Source of the DNA: Glycomyces xiaoerkulensis
Lineage (GTDB): Bacteria; Actinomycetota; Actinomycetes; Mycobacteriales; Micromonosporaceae
Assembly: GCF_002798405.1 (NCBI RefSeq)
Contig: NZ_PGGV01000027.1
Span: 1 to 64,000, forward strand
Direction: 5' to 3'
DNA length: 64,000 nucleotides
Program-made: the position numbers and the translations under genes
In this document: positions 17,730-25,547 of the stretch, piece after piece
Layout of the letters: each line of letters starts with the position of its first letter
How positions within the stretch are numbered: the stretch's first letter is position 1
Notes under the pieces: model-generated
What the model was told of the DNA's origin: nothing
Database searches by the model: none
What the model saw: the letters and a program-made list of their open reading frames with translations, nothing else

Positions 17730-19712
17730 GTGTCCAAGGAAGCACACAAGCAACCCACCCCCACCGAAACCGAATCGAAGAAAGCCAAGTTCATCTCCTC
17801 CTCGGCCGGAGGGGTATTCGCCGCCCTCGGCCTGAGCCTCGCCCTGATCGGCATCCTGTCGGAGGGGCTGACCGGGAGCGAACTGGAGGCGATGAAGGTC
17901 GTCGCCTGGATCCTGGCCTCCCTGGCCCTGGTCTCGCTCGCGCTCCGGGGCGGCCTCTGGTTCATGCTGGAACGATCCGGGCGGCCCCCGCCCGAATTCC
18001 CCCCGCCGCACGGCAACTGGGTGAAGCGCCACCGCAGGTCCGTCTCCGTCTCATCCATCGCACTGGTACTCGCGGCCGCGGTCCTGACGATCCTCCAGGA
18101 TCAGCTCGGCGAGGCCATCAACCCCGACTGCCCCGACCCCATCGAACTGACCGTGCAGGTGCCCTCCGAAGGGTCGGCGGGATTCGCGCAGGTGGTCGAG
18201 GCCTACGCGAGCCGGCAGCGCGACGACCGCGGATGCCGCACGGTGAGCGCCACCGCTCTCCCCGTCTCCTGGCCCGAGACGCAGGCGGCCTACGCCGCCG
18301 GCTGGGACGCCGACACCGTACGGCTCCTGGGACCGCGGCCCGGAGTCTGGATCGCCGAATCGGCCGCGCAGATCGACTTCGTCGGCGGCACCGCGGAGGA
18401 AGCCGCGCCGCTCGAGTCGGATCCGATCGAGATCGGCTCCACGCCACTGGTCCTCGCGGTGCCCGAGGGCCTCGACACCGGGTCCGCTCCGGCCGAGGCG
18501 GTCTTCGAGGCGCTGAGCGGCTCGGACACCGGCGTCGTCCGCCCCGACCCGGAGCTGTCGTTCACCGGGCTCTACCACCTCAACTGGCTCTACCAACTGG
18601 ACCCGCCCGACTCCGCGATCGAGGACCGCATCGACGCCGCCTTCCAGCGGCTCGGACTCGGCCAACTCGACGAGAACGATCTGCTCTGCAGCATGCACCA
18701 GCTCGGGGAGTCGGACGAGACCGGCGCCGTGCTCACCACCGAGCGGGCCATGCTGCTCTACAACGCCGCCCAGATGCGTTCGGACTGTCCGCAGCCGAGC
18801 TCCCCGCCCGCACTGACCGCGCTCTATCCGTCCGACGCCGGCAGCCTGGACTACAGCGCCGTGCGACTCGGCTGGGACCAACCCGCCACCGCCGACCCGG
18901 CGGTCGAGGCCGAGCGTGCCGACGCGGCCGAGGGCTTCGTCCGGTGGCTCGGCGAACCCGAAGGGCGGGAGGCGCTGGCGGAAGTCTGCATCCGGGTCGA
19001 GGGAGTCCAGCCGGTGGCGCCCTGCTCCAGCTCCCAAGCCGATACCGACGCCGAACTGAGCACGTACGGCCCCGAGGCGCGACGCATCGAGGAGCTGCTG
19101 CGGAACTACGGCAACGCCAGGAAGCCCACGCGGGTCCTGCTGGCGATCGACACCTCGGGATCGATGGCGGAGCAGACCGGTCCGAACGGCACGCCCCTCG
19201 ACGAGGCCGCCAAGGTCGGCGCCGAGGCGGCACTGCTCGAGTTCGGCCCGAACGACGAATTCGGCGTGTGGGCGTTCCCCGACGACGAGCGGATGCGACC
19301 GAACGAGCTGGTGGACATCGGACCGGCCGACGGCGACCACTCCGAACGGGCGAGGCGGGAGATCGCGAACCTGGTGCCCGCCGGGGGCACCCCCCTGTAC
19401 TTCACCATCGCCGAAGGCGTGGCCGAACTCGACTCGCGCGACGGCGACGACGTGCAGTCGATCATGGTGGTCCTCACCGACGGCGAGAACGACGACCAGG
19501 TCAACGAGGTCACCCTCGACGGCCTGGCGGAGCACCTGTCGGGAACCGACGTGCAGTTGTCGGCGATCACCGTCGGCGAGGCCGACTGCGAGAAAACCGG
19601 GCTCGGGGATCTGGCGCAGGCCTCCCGCGGCAGGTGCCTGAACGTACAGGCCCGAACGCTGGAGGACACCTTCCAGGAGCTCCTCGACCAGATCTGGGGC
19701 GGCGATGTCTGA
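17730..19712 (+). CDS. Membrane-anchored substrate-binding plus VWA domain protein
   Basis: This 660-residue protein has hydrophobic segments at about 29-45, 54-72 and 103-120 that anchor it in the membrane. Residues ~130-440 look like a type 2 periplasmic-binding (SBP_bac_11-like) domain: ELTVQVPSEGSAGFAQVVEAY, DFVGGTAEEA, PLVLAVPEG. Residues ~465-655 form a von Willebrand A domain with the MIDAS motif DTSGSM near 474 and VVLTDGEND. It starts at GTG with weak GGAG upstream and overlaps the next gene by 8 bases. Proteins of this layout occur in actinobacteria, but their role is not known. Metal-dependent ligand or protein binding outside the cell is inferred. Confidence 0.75.
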   Translation: MSKEAHKQPTPTETESKKAKFISSSAGGVFAALGLSLALIGILSEGLTGSELEAMKVVAWILASLALVSLALRGGLWFMLERSGRPPPEFPPPHGNWVKRHRRSVSVSSIALVLAAAVLTILQDQLGEAINPDCPDPIELTVQVPSEGSAGFAQVVEAYASRQRDDRGCRTVSATALPVSWPETQAAYAAGWDADTVRLLGPRPGVWIAESAAQIDFVGGTAEEAAPLESDPIEIGSTPLVLAVPEGLDTGSAPAEAVFEALSGSDTGVVRPDPELSFTGLYHLNWLYQLDPPDSAIEDRIDAAFQRLGLGQLDENDLLCSMHQLGESDETGAVLTTERAMLLYNAAQMRSDCPQPSSPPALTALYPSDAGSLDYSAVRLGWDQPATADPAVEAERADAAEGFVRWLGEPEGREALAEVCIRVEGVQPVAPCSSSQADTDAELSTYGPEARRIEELLRNYGNARKPTRVLLAIDTSGSMAEQTGPNGTPLDEAAKVGAEAALLEFGPNDEFGVWAFPDDERMRPNELVDIGPADGDHSERARREIANLVPAGGTPLYFTIAEGVAELDSRDGDDVQSIMVVLTDGENDDQVNEVTLDGLAEHLSGTDVQLSAITVGEADCEKTGLGDLAQASRGRCLNVQARTLEDTFQELLDQIWGGDV

Positions 19713-21093
19713 ACGGCCACGCGAACCGGCCCGCCGACGGGGAATCGGCCGCCGGAGCCTCCTCGCCGCCCTCGCGGCCGGAACCGCACTCGGCGCGGGC
19801 GGCGCGATCGGCTGGAACCGGTACGCGCACCGGGAAGCCGACTGGGAGACGGTCCCCGACGGCGACGCCTTGACCGTCCTCACCGGACGCGACGAGAGCA
19901 TCGGAGGCCAGCGGGCCGCACTGGTTGACCTCTGGAACCGCCTCTACGGCGAAGACCACCGGGCCGAACTGCGCGAACTGCCGGACAACGCCGATCTGCA
20001 GTACAGCGGCATCCACGCCGCCCTCCAAGCCCGCGACCGCGACATCGACCTGGTGAACCTCGACCTCCCGTGGATCACCGAGTTCGTCGAGCGGGGGCAC
20101 CTGCGTGAGCTCACCGATCTGGGCGACGACCGTTTCCTGGAGGCGCCGTTCCAGGCCGGCGTCATCGGCGGGGCCGTCTACGCACTGCCGTTCAACACCG
20201 ACGTCGGTCTGCTCTACTACAACAAGGACCTCGTCGGCAGCCCCGATGCCGACTGGGAGGACCGCACGCGTTTCAAGGGCGTGCTCGAGGCGAGCCTGGC
20301 CGACCACGACCGGCTCGAGGGCGGCATCGCCATGCAATTGGCGCCGTACGAGGGATTCACCGTCAACGTGTGGGAGTACCTGATCTCCCACGGGGCCGAA
20401 CCGGTCCGCGAGGACCTGCTCCAGTTCGACGAGGACGACGACACGTCCGACGCGCTCGACGAGATGCAGCAGGAGATCGACGAACGCTTGATCTGGCGCG
20501 ATTCGCTCCAGTCCAACGAGGCCGAGTCCCTGGACGCGTTCAAAGAGGAGAAGACCGCCTTCCTGCGGCACTGGCCGAGCGCCTATCCCCAGTTGCTCGC
20601 CTGCGACGAGGTCGAGTTCGATGTGGGCATCGCCCCGCTGCCCGGGGTCGGCGTCCTGGGCGGGCAGAGCCTCGCGGTGACCTCGCACGGCCGCTACCCC
20701 GTGGTCGCCCAGGCGCTGGCCGAGTTCCTGACCAGCGCCCGGAGCCAGCAGATCCTGTTCGAACGGGGCGGTTTCGCGCCGACCCGGCCCGAGCCGTACG
20801 AGGACGCGAACGCGCGGGGGTCCGCCTCGGACGGCTCCGGGGCGGCGTCCGATGAGTGCACCGACCTGGGGACGTTTCCTCCGGAGGGCGTCGGCGCCGT
20901 CGAAACCGCACTGGAGCGGGCCGGTGAGGCCGAGGACGGGCCGCATCCGCCCGGGCTGCGCCCGGCCGTCGACCGCTACATCCGCTTCAGCGAGGCGTTC
21001 CACGGCTATCTGCACCCGAGGTTCTCAAGCGGGGACGACATCGATCCCGCCACGCTGCAACGGGTGCTGAAGGCGGCCGTCGAGGGGAGGTGA
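19705..21093 (+). CDS. Extracellular solute-binding protein (family 1-like) with Tat-type leader
   Basis: This 462-residue protein begins with an N-terminal GRRSLLAALAAG leader resembling a twin-arginine signal or signal anchor. The mature part has the family 1 binding-protein fold: LTVLTGRDESIGGQRAALVDLWN, DIDLVNLDLPWITEFVERG, YALPFNTDVGLLYYNKDLVG and an EEKTAFLRHWPSAY segment. The ATG lies inside the stop region of the VWA gene (8-base overlap), so the two proteins are made together. No transporter permease or ATPase is encoded nearby. Ligand unknown; sugar-type ligands are usual for the family. Confidence 0.77.
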   Translation: MSERPREPARRRGIGRRSLLAALAAGTALGAGGAIGWNRYAHREADWETVPDGDALTVLTGRDESIGGQRAALVDLWNRLYGEDHRAELRELPDNADLQYSGIHAALQARDRDIDLVNLDLPWITEFVERGHLRELTDLGDDRFLEAPFQAGVIGGAVYALPFNTDVGLLYYNKDLVGSPDADWEDRTRFKGVLEASLADHDRLEGGIAMQLAPYEGFTVNVWEYLISHGAEPVREDLLQFDEDDDTSDALDEMQQEIDERLIWRDSLQSNEAESLDAFKEEKTAFLRHWPSAYPQLLACDEVEFDVGIAPLPGVGVLGGQSLAVTSHGRYPVVAQALAEFLTSARSQQILFERGGFAPTRPEPYEDANARGSASDGSGAASDECTDLGTFPPEGVGAVETALERAGEAEDGPHPPGLRPAVDRYIRFSEAFHGYLHPRFSSGDDIDPATLQRVLKAAVEGR

Positions 21094-21600
21094 CTAGCCC
21101 AGCGGCTCGTCCTCGAAGGCGGCGTGGAGTTTGCGCAGCAGCTCGCCGAGCTGCCGGCGCTCGTCGGACTCCAGCGCCGACAGGGCGGATTCGGTGACTC
21201 CGAGGCCGGCGCGGACGGCCCCTTCGACGGCCTCCATGCCCGGCTCGGTGAGGCGGACCCGGAGGCCGCGGCGGTCGTCCGGATCGGGGAGGCGCTCGAC
21301 CAGGCCGGCGCGTTCGAGCTTGTCGAGCCGGCCGGTCAGACCACCGGAGCTGAGCATGAGGCTGGCGCCGATCTGCTTGGGCGAGAGGATGAACGGCTCG
21401 CCGGAGCGCCGGATGCTCGCGAGGACGTCGAACTCGTTGCGGCCGATGCCGTACTCGGCGTAGACGCGGGCCAGCCGCATCCGGAGCTTCTCCGAGACCC
21501 GGTGGATGCGGCCGAAGGTCGCCATGGATTCCAGGCGGAGCTCGGGGATCTCCCGGCTCCACTGCTCGACGATGCGATCGACCGCGTCCGGTTCAGCCAT
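21094..21600 (-). CDS. MarR-family transcriptional regulator
   Basis: This 168-residue winged-helix regulator has its DNA-binding part at about 62-125: NEFDVLASIRRSGEP, SPKQIGASLMLSSGGLTGRLDKLERAGLVER, and the wing DPDDRRGLRVRLT. It is divergent from the EamA transporter gene across about 130 bases containing an imperfect palindrome, so repression of itself and the transporter is likely. Its stop is directly adjacent to the stop of the convergent solute-binding gene, with no spacer. The ligand is unknown. Confidence 0.88.
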   Translation of the reverse strand: MAEPDAVDRIVEQWSREIPELRLESMATFGRIHRVSEKLRMRLARVYAEYGIGRNEFDVLASIRRSGEPFILSPKQIGASLMLSSGGLTGRLDKLERAGLVERLPDPDDRRGLRVRLTEPGMEAVEGAVRAGLGVTESALSALESDERRQLGELLRKLHAAFEDEPLG

Positions 21601-21683
21601 GGGGACATTGTGCCCCGGCCGCCCCGAGCACGCGCGGATACCTTCCGGTGATGTAGATCAATCTAAAGTATCTTGCGTCTCAT

Positions 21684-21701
21684 TATCTTGATAGTAAGCT
21701 A
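21684..21701. promoter_or_regulatory. Candidate MarR operator
   Basis: An 18-base imperfect inverted repeat has arms TATCTTGAT and AGTAAGCTA (6 of 9 positions matched). It is AT-rich in a GC-rich genome and sits between the divergent marR-type gene and the EamA gene. Size and symmetry suit a MarR dimer. Confidence 0.5.
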
Positions 21702-21729
21702 CTTTATGGCAAGCTATCTGGAGGCATCC

Positions 21730-22629
21730 ATGCGGACCCGCGACATCTTCCTGACCGCCCTCGCACCCGTCATGTGGGGCACCACCTACATCGTGACCAC
21801 CGAACTCCTCCCGCCCGACCGCCCCCTGCTGACCGCCCTGATCCGCGCGCTCCCGGCGGGAATCCTGCTGACATTGATCGCGCGACGGCTTCCGCAGGGC
21901 CGGTGGTGGTGGAAGGCGAGCGTGATCGGCGCGCTCAACATCGCGGTCTTCTTCGCCCTGCTGTTCCTGGCGGCCTACCGGCTGCCCGGCGGCGTGGCCG
22001 CCGTGGCCGCGGCGGCCGGTCCCCTGGCCACGGCCGGGGCGACGATCCTCATCCTGCACCAGAAGGTCAGGCTGCGGACCTGGCTGCTGGGCCTGGCCGG
22101 AGTCACCGGGGTGGCGATGGTGGTCCTGACCGCCGAGGCCAGACTCGATGCGATCGGCGCGGTCGCCGGCGTCGGCGGAGCGGTCTCGATGGCGTTCGCG
22201 GTGGTGCTGACCAAGCGCTGGGGCCTGCCGACGAGCGCCGGTCCGGCGGCGCTGGCCGGCTGGCAACTGATCGCGGGCGGGCTGCTCCTGCTGCCGGTCG
22301 CGTTCCTGGTCGAGGGCGCGCCGCCGGAGTTCACCGGCACGAACGCGGTCGGCTACCTCTACCTGGGCCTGGTGAACACGGCACTGGGGTACTGGCTGTG
22401 GTTCCGGGGCATCGGCAGGCTCTCGGTGGTCCCGCTGAGCTTCCTGACCCTGATGGCCCCGCTGACCGCCGCGGCCCTCGGCTGGGCCGCGCTGGGAGAG
22501 ACGTTCACCCCCTGGCAGACGGCGGGCTTCGCCGTGGCCCTGACCGCCACGGTCCTGAGCCAGCTCCAGGCGAAGCCGAGCCCGACGCCGCCGAAGGAGA
22601 TCCAGAGCCCCGAACCGGCTCGAGTCTGA
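21730..22629 (+). CDS. EamA-family (DMT) transporter
   Basis: This is a 299-residue membrane protein with ten hydrophobic segments arranged as two EamA repeats. Family features include APVMWGTTYIVTTELLPPDRP at the N-terminus, PLATAGATILILHQKV, and LVNTALGYWLWFRGI in repeat two. DMT transporters export amino acids, metabolites or drugs. The start at 21730 has GGAGG 5 bases upstream; an in-frame ATG at 21706 is the alternative. The MarR-type gene is divergent, and the NAD(P)-binding gene follows after 14 bases, probably in the same transcript. Confidence 0.85.
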   Translation: MRTRDIFLTALAPVMWGTTYIVTTELLPPDRPLLTALIRALPAGILLTLIARRLPQGRWWWKASVIGALNIAVFFALLFLAAYRLPGGVAAVAAAAGPLATAGATILILHQKVRLRTWLLGLAGVTGVAMVVLTAEARLDAIGAVAGVGGAVSMAFAVVLTKRWGLPTSAGPAALAGWQLIAGGLLLLPVAFLVEGAPPEFTGTNAVGYLYLGLVNTALGYWLWFRGIGRLSVVPLSFLTLMAPLTAAALGWAALGETFTPWQTAGFAVALTATVLSQLQAKPSPTPPKEIQSPEPARV

Positions 22630-22643
22630 GAAGGGAATCCCTG

Positions 22644-23279
22644 ATGCGAATCATCGTTTTCGGAGCCGCCGGGAACGTCGGCTCGGTCACCGTCCGCGAG
22701 GCCGTGGCGCGCGGGCACGAGGTGACCGCCGTGGTCCGCGGCCCGGATCGCGAAGTCCCCGCCGGAGCCGCGGTCGCGACCGGCGACGCGGGCGACGCCG
22801 ACCGCGTCGCGTCCCTGTGCGCGGGGCAGGATGCGGCCGTGAGCGCGGTCCGCCCGCCGACCGGCCGGGAGCCTCTGCAAGCGGACCTGACCGATGCGGT
22901 CCTCGCCGGTGCCGCCGCCAGCGGCGTGCGGATGCTGATCGTCGGAGGTGCGGCCACCCTGACCGTGCCCGACAGCGGCAAGGCCGTGCTGGACGATCCG
23001 CGCTACATCGGTGAGGCGTGGCTGGCCATCGCCGAGGCCGGCGCCGCCCAGCACCGGCGCTGCCTGGAGGAGGGCCGCGCGGACTGGACGTATCTGAGTC
23101 CGCCCGCGGCGCTCGCACCGGGCGAGCGGAGTGGACGCTACCGGCTCGGCCGCGACGAGCTCCTGGTGGACGCCGAAGGCGTCTCCGGGATCTCCACCGA
23201 GGACATGGCGGTGGCGATCGTGGACGAGCTCGAGGAGCCGCGGCACCGCCGGATGCGCTTCACCGTCGCGGCCGCGTGA
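22644..23279 (+). CDS. NAD(P)H-binding SDR-like (NmrA/BVR-B type) protein
   Basis: This 211-residue Rossmann-fold protein has the dinucleotide motif GAAGNVGS (residues 8-15) at the N-terminus. MLIVGGAATL (about 93-102) and DWTYLSPPAAL (about 150) resemble BVR-B/NmrA-type NAD(P)-binding proteins. An extended-SDR YxxxK is not evident, so it may be a redox sensor or a small reductase. It lies 14 bases downstream of the EamA transporter gene and presumably shares MarR control. The ATG at 22644 with GGGAA upstream is the first family start. Confidence 0.82.
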   Translation: MRIIVFGAAGNVGSVTVREAVARGHEVTAVVRGPDREVPAGAAVATGDAGDADRVASLCAGQDAAVSAVRPPTGREPLQADLTDAVLAGAAASGVRMLIVGGAATLTVPDSGKAVLDDPRYIGEAWLAIAEAGAAQHRRCLEEGRADWTYLSPPAALAPGERSGRYRLGRDELLVDAEGVSGISTEDMAVAIVDELEEPRHRRMRFTVAAA

Positions 23280-23307
23280 GTTCCCGACCCCGTCGCATGG
23301 CCTGCGC

Positions 23308-23607
23308 TCAGGCGCAGGCCAGCGGCGTGATCCGGCGAAGTTCGCTGCCGAGGCGATCTCGCTCGACCTCCAGATCGTAGCGATTCTGAAGGTTCATCCA
23401 GAAACGGTCGGAAGTGCCGAAGGACCTTGCCAAGCGAAGGGCGGTGTCGGCGCTGACACGACGGTTGCGGTGGACGATCTCGTTTATCCGGCGAGGTGGA
23501 ACTCCTAGGGCGCGCGCCAGCTTGTACTGGGTCACACCGAGCGGTTCCAGGAACTCCTCGGCCAGGATCTCCCCGGGGTGGGTCGGCGGCGTCGGCGTCT
23601 CGGTCAT
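23308..23607 (-). CDS. HigA-like XRE antitoxin/regulator without adjacent toxin
   Basis: This protein of about 99 residues opens with the HigA N-terminal motif PTHPGEILAEEFLEPLGVTQ, followed by an XRE helix-turn-helix (ARALGVPPRRINEIVHRNRRVSAD) and the C-terminal DRFWMNLQNRYDLE typical of HigA. The ATG at 23607 has GGGGAG 7 bases upstream; an in-frame start at 23634 is less likely. HigA normally follows a higB RNase toxin gene, but the bases upstream hold the 3' end of the ABC permease gene and no small toxin frame. It may be an orphan regulator, or its toxin may have been lost. Confidence 0.8.
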   Translation of the reverse strand: MTETPTPPTHPGEILAEEFLEPLGVTQYKLARALGVPPRRINEIVHRNRRVSADTALRLARSFGTSDRFWMNLQNRYDLEVERDRLGSELRRITPLACA

Positions 23608-23634
23608 CGGGCTGCTCCCCTCCTCGACTTCCAC

Positions 23635-24447
23635 CTAAATCATCTTCCTCTTGTACGCACGCATGGCCAGCGGGGCGGTGACCAGGAAGATCGCGGCGGC
23701 CCAGACGGTGGTCCACATCAGCGGCTCGGCGACCGGCCCCTCCGAAAGCAGGCCCCGCATGGACCTGGCCAGGTGGCTCACCGGGTTGACCTCGGCCCAG
23801 GCCTCCAGCGGGCCCGGGAGGGTCTCGATCCGCACGAACGCGTCGGAGGTGAACGTCAGCGGCATGATGAGCACGAACGCGTAGATCTGGACCTTCTCCT
23901 CGGAATCGGCGAGGACCCCGGCCAGGACCGAGAACCACGACATCGCCAGCGCGAACACCACCAGTACGACCGCGGCCGCGAGCGCTCCGACGACGCTGCG
24001 GAGTTCGAAGCCCATGAGGACGCCCAGGCCGAGCATGATCGCGATCGACCACACCTGCTTGAACATGTCGGCGAAGATCTTCCCGGCCAGCGGCGCCGAG
24101 CGGGCGATCGGGAGCGACCGGAAGCGGTCGTAGACGCCCTTTCGGAGGTCGGCGTTGATGCCGGTGCCGGTGTACATGGTCAGGAAGATCGCGTTCTGGG
24201 CGATCAGGCCGCCGAGCACGTACTGGAGGTAGACGTCGGTGGAGCCGGCCATCTGCCCGCCGAAGACGTAGACGAACAGCAGCAGGAACATCACCGGCGA
24301 CAGCGAGAGGTCGACCAGTTCGAACGGGTTGTGCTTGATGCGGACCATCTGGCGCCAGGCCATGGACAGGATCTGGCGGGCGGTCGCGGCCGGGCCCGGT
24401 CTTCCGGCGACGTCGGTGGGTTCGACGGCGATGGTCGCGGTGGTCAT
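23635..24447 (-). CDS. ABC-2 type transporter permease (DrrB-like)
   Basis: This 270-residue permease has six hydrophobic segments. The N-terminal part RQILSMAWRQMVRIKHNPFELVD and the central IFADMFKQVWSIAIMLGLGVLMGF are DrrB-like. It would export a hydrophobic drug or lipid together with the upstream ATPase. The start at 24447 overlaps the ATPase stop codon (ATGA); a much longer open frame further upstream is the ATPase gene read in another frame. The stop lies just before the HigA-like gene. Confidence 0.87.
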   Translation of the reverse strand: MTTATIAVEPTDVAGRPGPAATARQILSMAWRQMVRIKHNPFELVDLSLSPVMFLLLFVYVFGGQMAGSTDVYLQYVLGGLIAQNAIFLTMYTGTGINADLRKGVYDRFRSLPIARSAPLAGKIFADMFKQVWSIAIMLGLGVLMGFELRSVVGALAAAVVLVVFALAMSWFSVLAGVLADSEEKVQIYAFVLIMPLTFTSDAFVRIETLPGPLEAWAEVNPVSHLARSMRGLLSEGPVAEPLMWTTVWAAAIFLVTAPLAMRAYKRKMI

Positions 24448-25427
24448 CGCTCCTCCTCGGTGGCGTCGGCGGCTTCGGGTTCTTCGGGCTCGGCGCGGCG
24501 CCCGGTCAGGGTCAGGAAGACCTCGTCCAGGCTGGACAGGCCCAGGTGGAATTCGGACAGCGGGATGCCGCGGGTCCGGAGCATGGAGGCGAGCGCGGGC
24601 ATGACGGTGTCGTCGTTGACGCCGACGGTCACCGTGCCGTTCTCGACGACCGGGTCGAGTTCGGGGAAGCCCTCGGCCACCAGCGAGCGGACCTGGCCGA
24701 CTGCGTCGGGGTCGTCGGGCTGCATCCGGAGGGTCTGCCCGCCGATCTTGGCTTTGAGCTGCCTCGGGGTGCCGGTGGCGATGACCTTGCCGTGGTCGAT
24801 GACGACGATGTCGTCGGCGAGCTGGTCGGCCTCCTCGAGGTACTGGGTGGTGAGCAGGACGGTGGTGCCGTCGTTGACCAGGCCCCGGACCATGTCCCAC
24901 AGCTCGCCGCGGGCCCGCGGGTCGAGGCCGGTGGTGGGTTCGTCGAGGAAGAGTATGCGGGGCCGCCCGACCAGGCTCGCGGCGAGGTCGAGGCGGCGTC
25001 TCATGCCGCCGGAGTAGGCCTTGACGGCTTTGTCGGCGGCGTCGGAGAGGTTGAACTGGGCGAGCAGTTCGCGTGCGCGCTCGCGCGATTGTCGGCGGCT
25101 CACGCCGAGGAGCCTGCCGATGAACAGGAGGTTCTCCTCGCCGGTGAGCAGTTCGTCGACGCCCGCGAACTGGCCGGTGAGGCCGATGAGGGAGCGGACG
25201 CGGGCGGCGTCGCGGACGATGTCGAAGCCGCCGACGCGCCCGGTTCCGGCGGTGGGTTCGGAGAGGGTGGCGAGCATGCGGACCATGGTCGTCTTTCCTG
25301 CCCCGTTGGGTCCGAGGACGCCGAGCACCGTTCCCTCGCGGGCGGTCAGGTCGATGTCGTCGACCGCGACCAGGTCGCCGAAGCGCTTGGTGAGTCCTTC
25401 GGTTTCGATGGCGTTGAGCTGCGACAC
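24444..25427 (-). CDS. ABC transporter ATP-binding protein (DrrA-like)
   Basis: This 327-residue ATPase has Walker A GPNGAGKT (39-46), the signature YSGGMRRRLDLA (near 139-150), Walker B ILFLDEPTTGLD and an H-loop-like TTQYLEEADQ. The DrrA C-terminal extension of about 90 residues is present (GLSSLDEVFLTLTGR). It forms a two-gene exporter with the following permease, related to daunorubicin-resistance DrrAB and to general drug or lipid exporters; the substrate is unknown. It starts at GTG with AAGGGGG upstream. Translation of the two genes is coupled. Confidence 0.9.
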   Translation of the reverse strand: MSQLNAIETEGLTKRFGDLVAVDDIDLTAREGTVLGVLGPNGAGKTTMVRMLATLSEPTAGTGRVGGFDIVRDAARVRSLIGLTGQFAGVDELLTGEENLLFIGRLLGVSRRQSRERARELLAQFNLSDAADKAVKAYSGGMRRRLDLAASLVGRPRILFLDEPTTGLDPRARGELWDMVRGLVNDGTTVLLTTQYLEEADQLADDIVVIDHGKVIATGTPRQLKAKIGGQTLRMQPDDPDAVGQVRSLVAEGFPELDPVVENGTVTVGVNDDTVMPALASMLRTRGIPLSEFHLGLSSLDEVFLTLTGRRAEPEEPEAADATEEER

Positions 25428-25547
25428 GTGGCCCCCTTGATCGGATGCGTCCGCAATGCCGGATCCGCGGTCATGATCATCCTCCGTCAGTCTGACACTC
25501 GAGCGGGTTCGGCGGGGGCCACGTGTGTTCGACGTCGCGGGTGCCTT

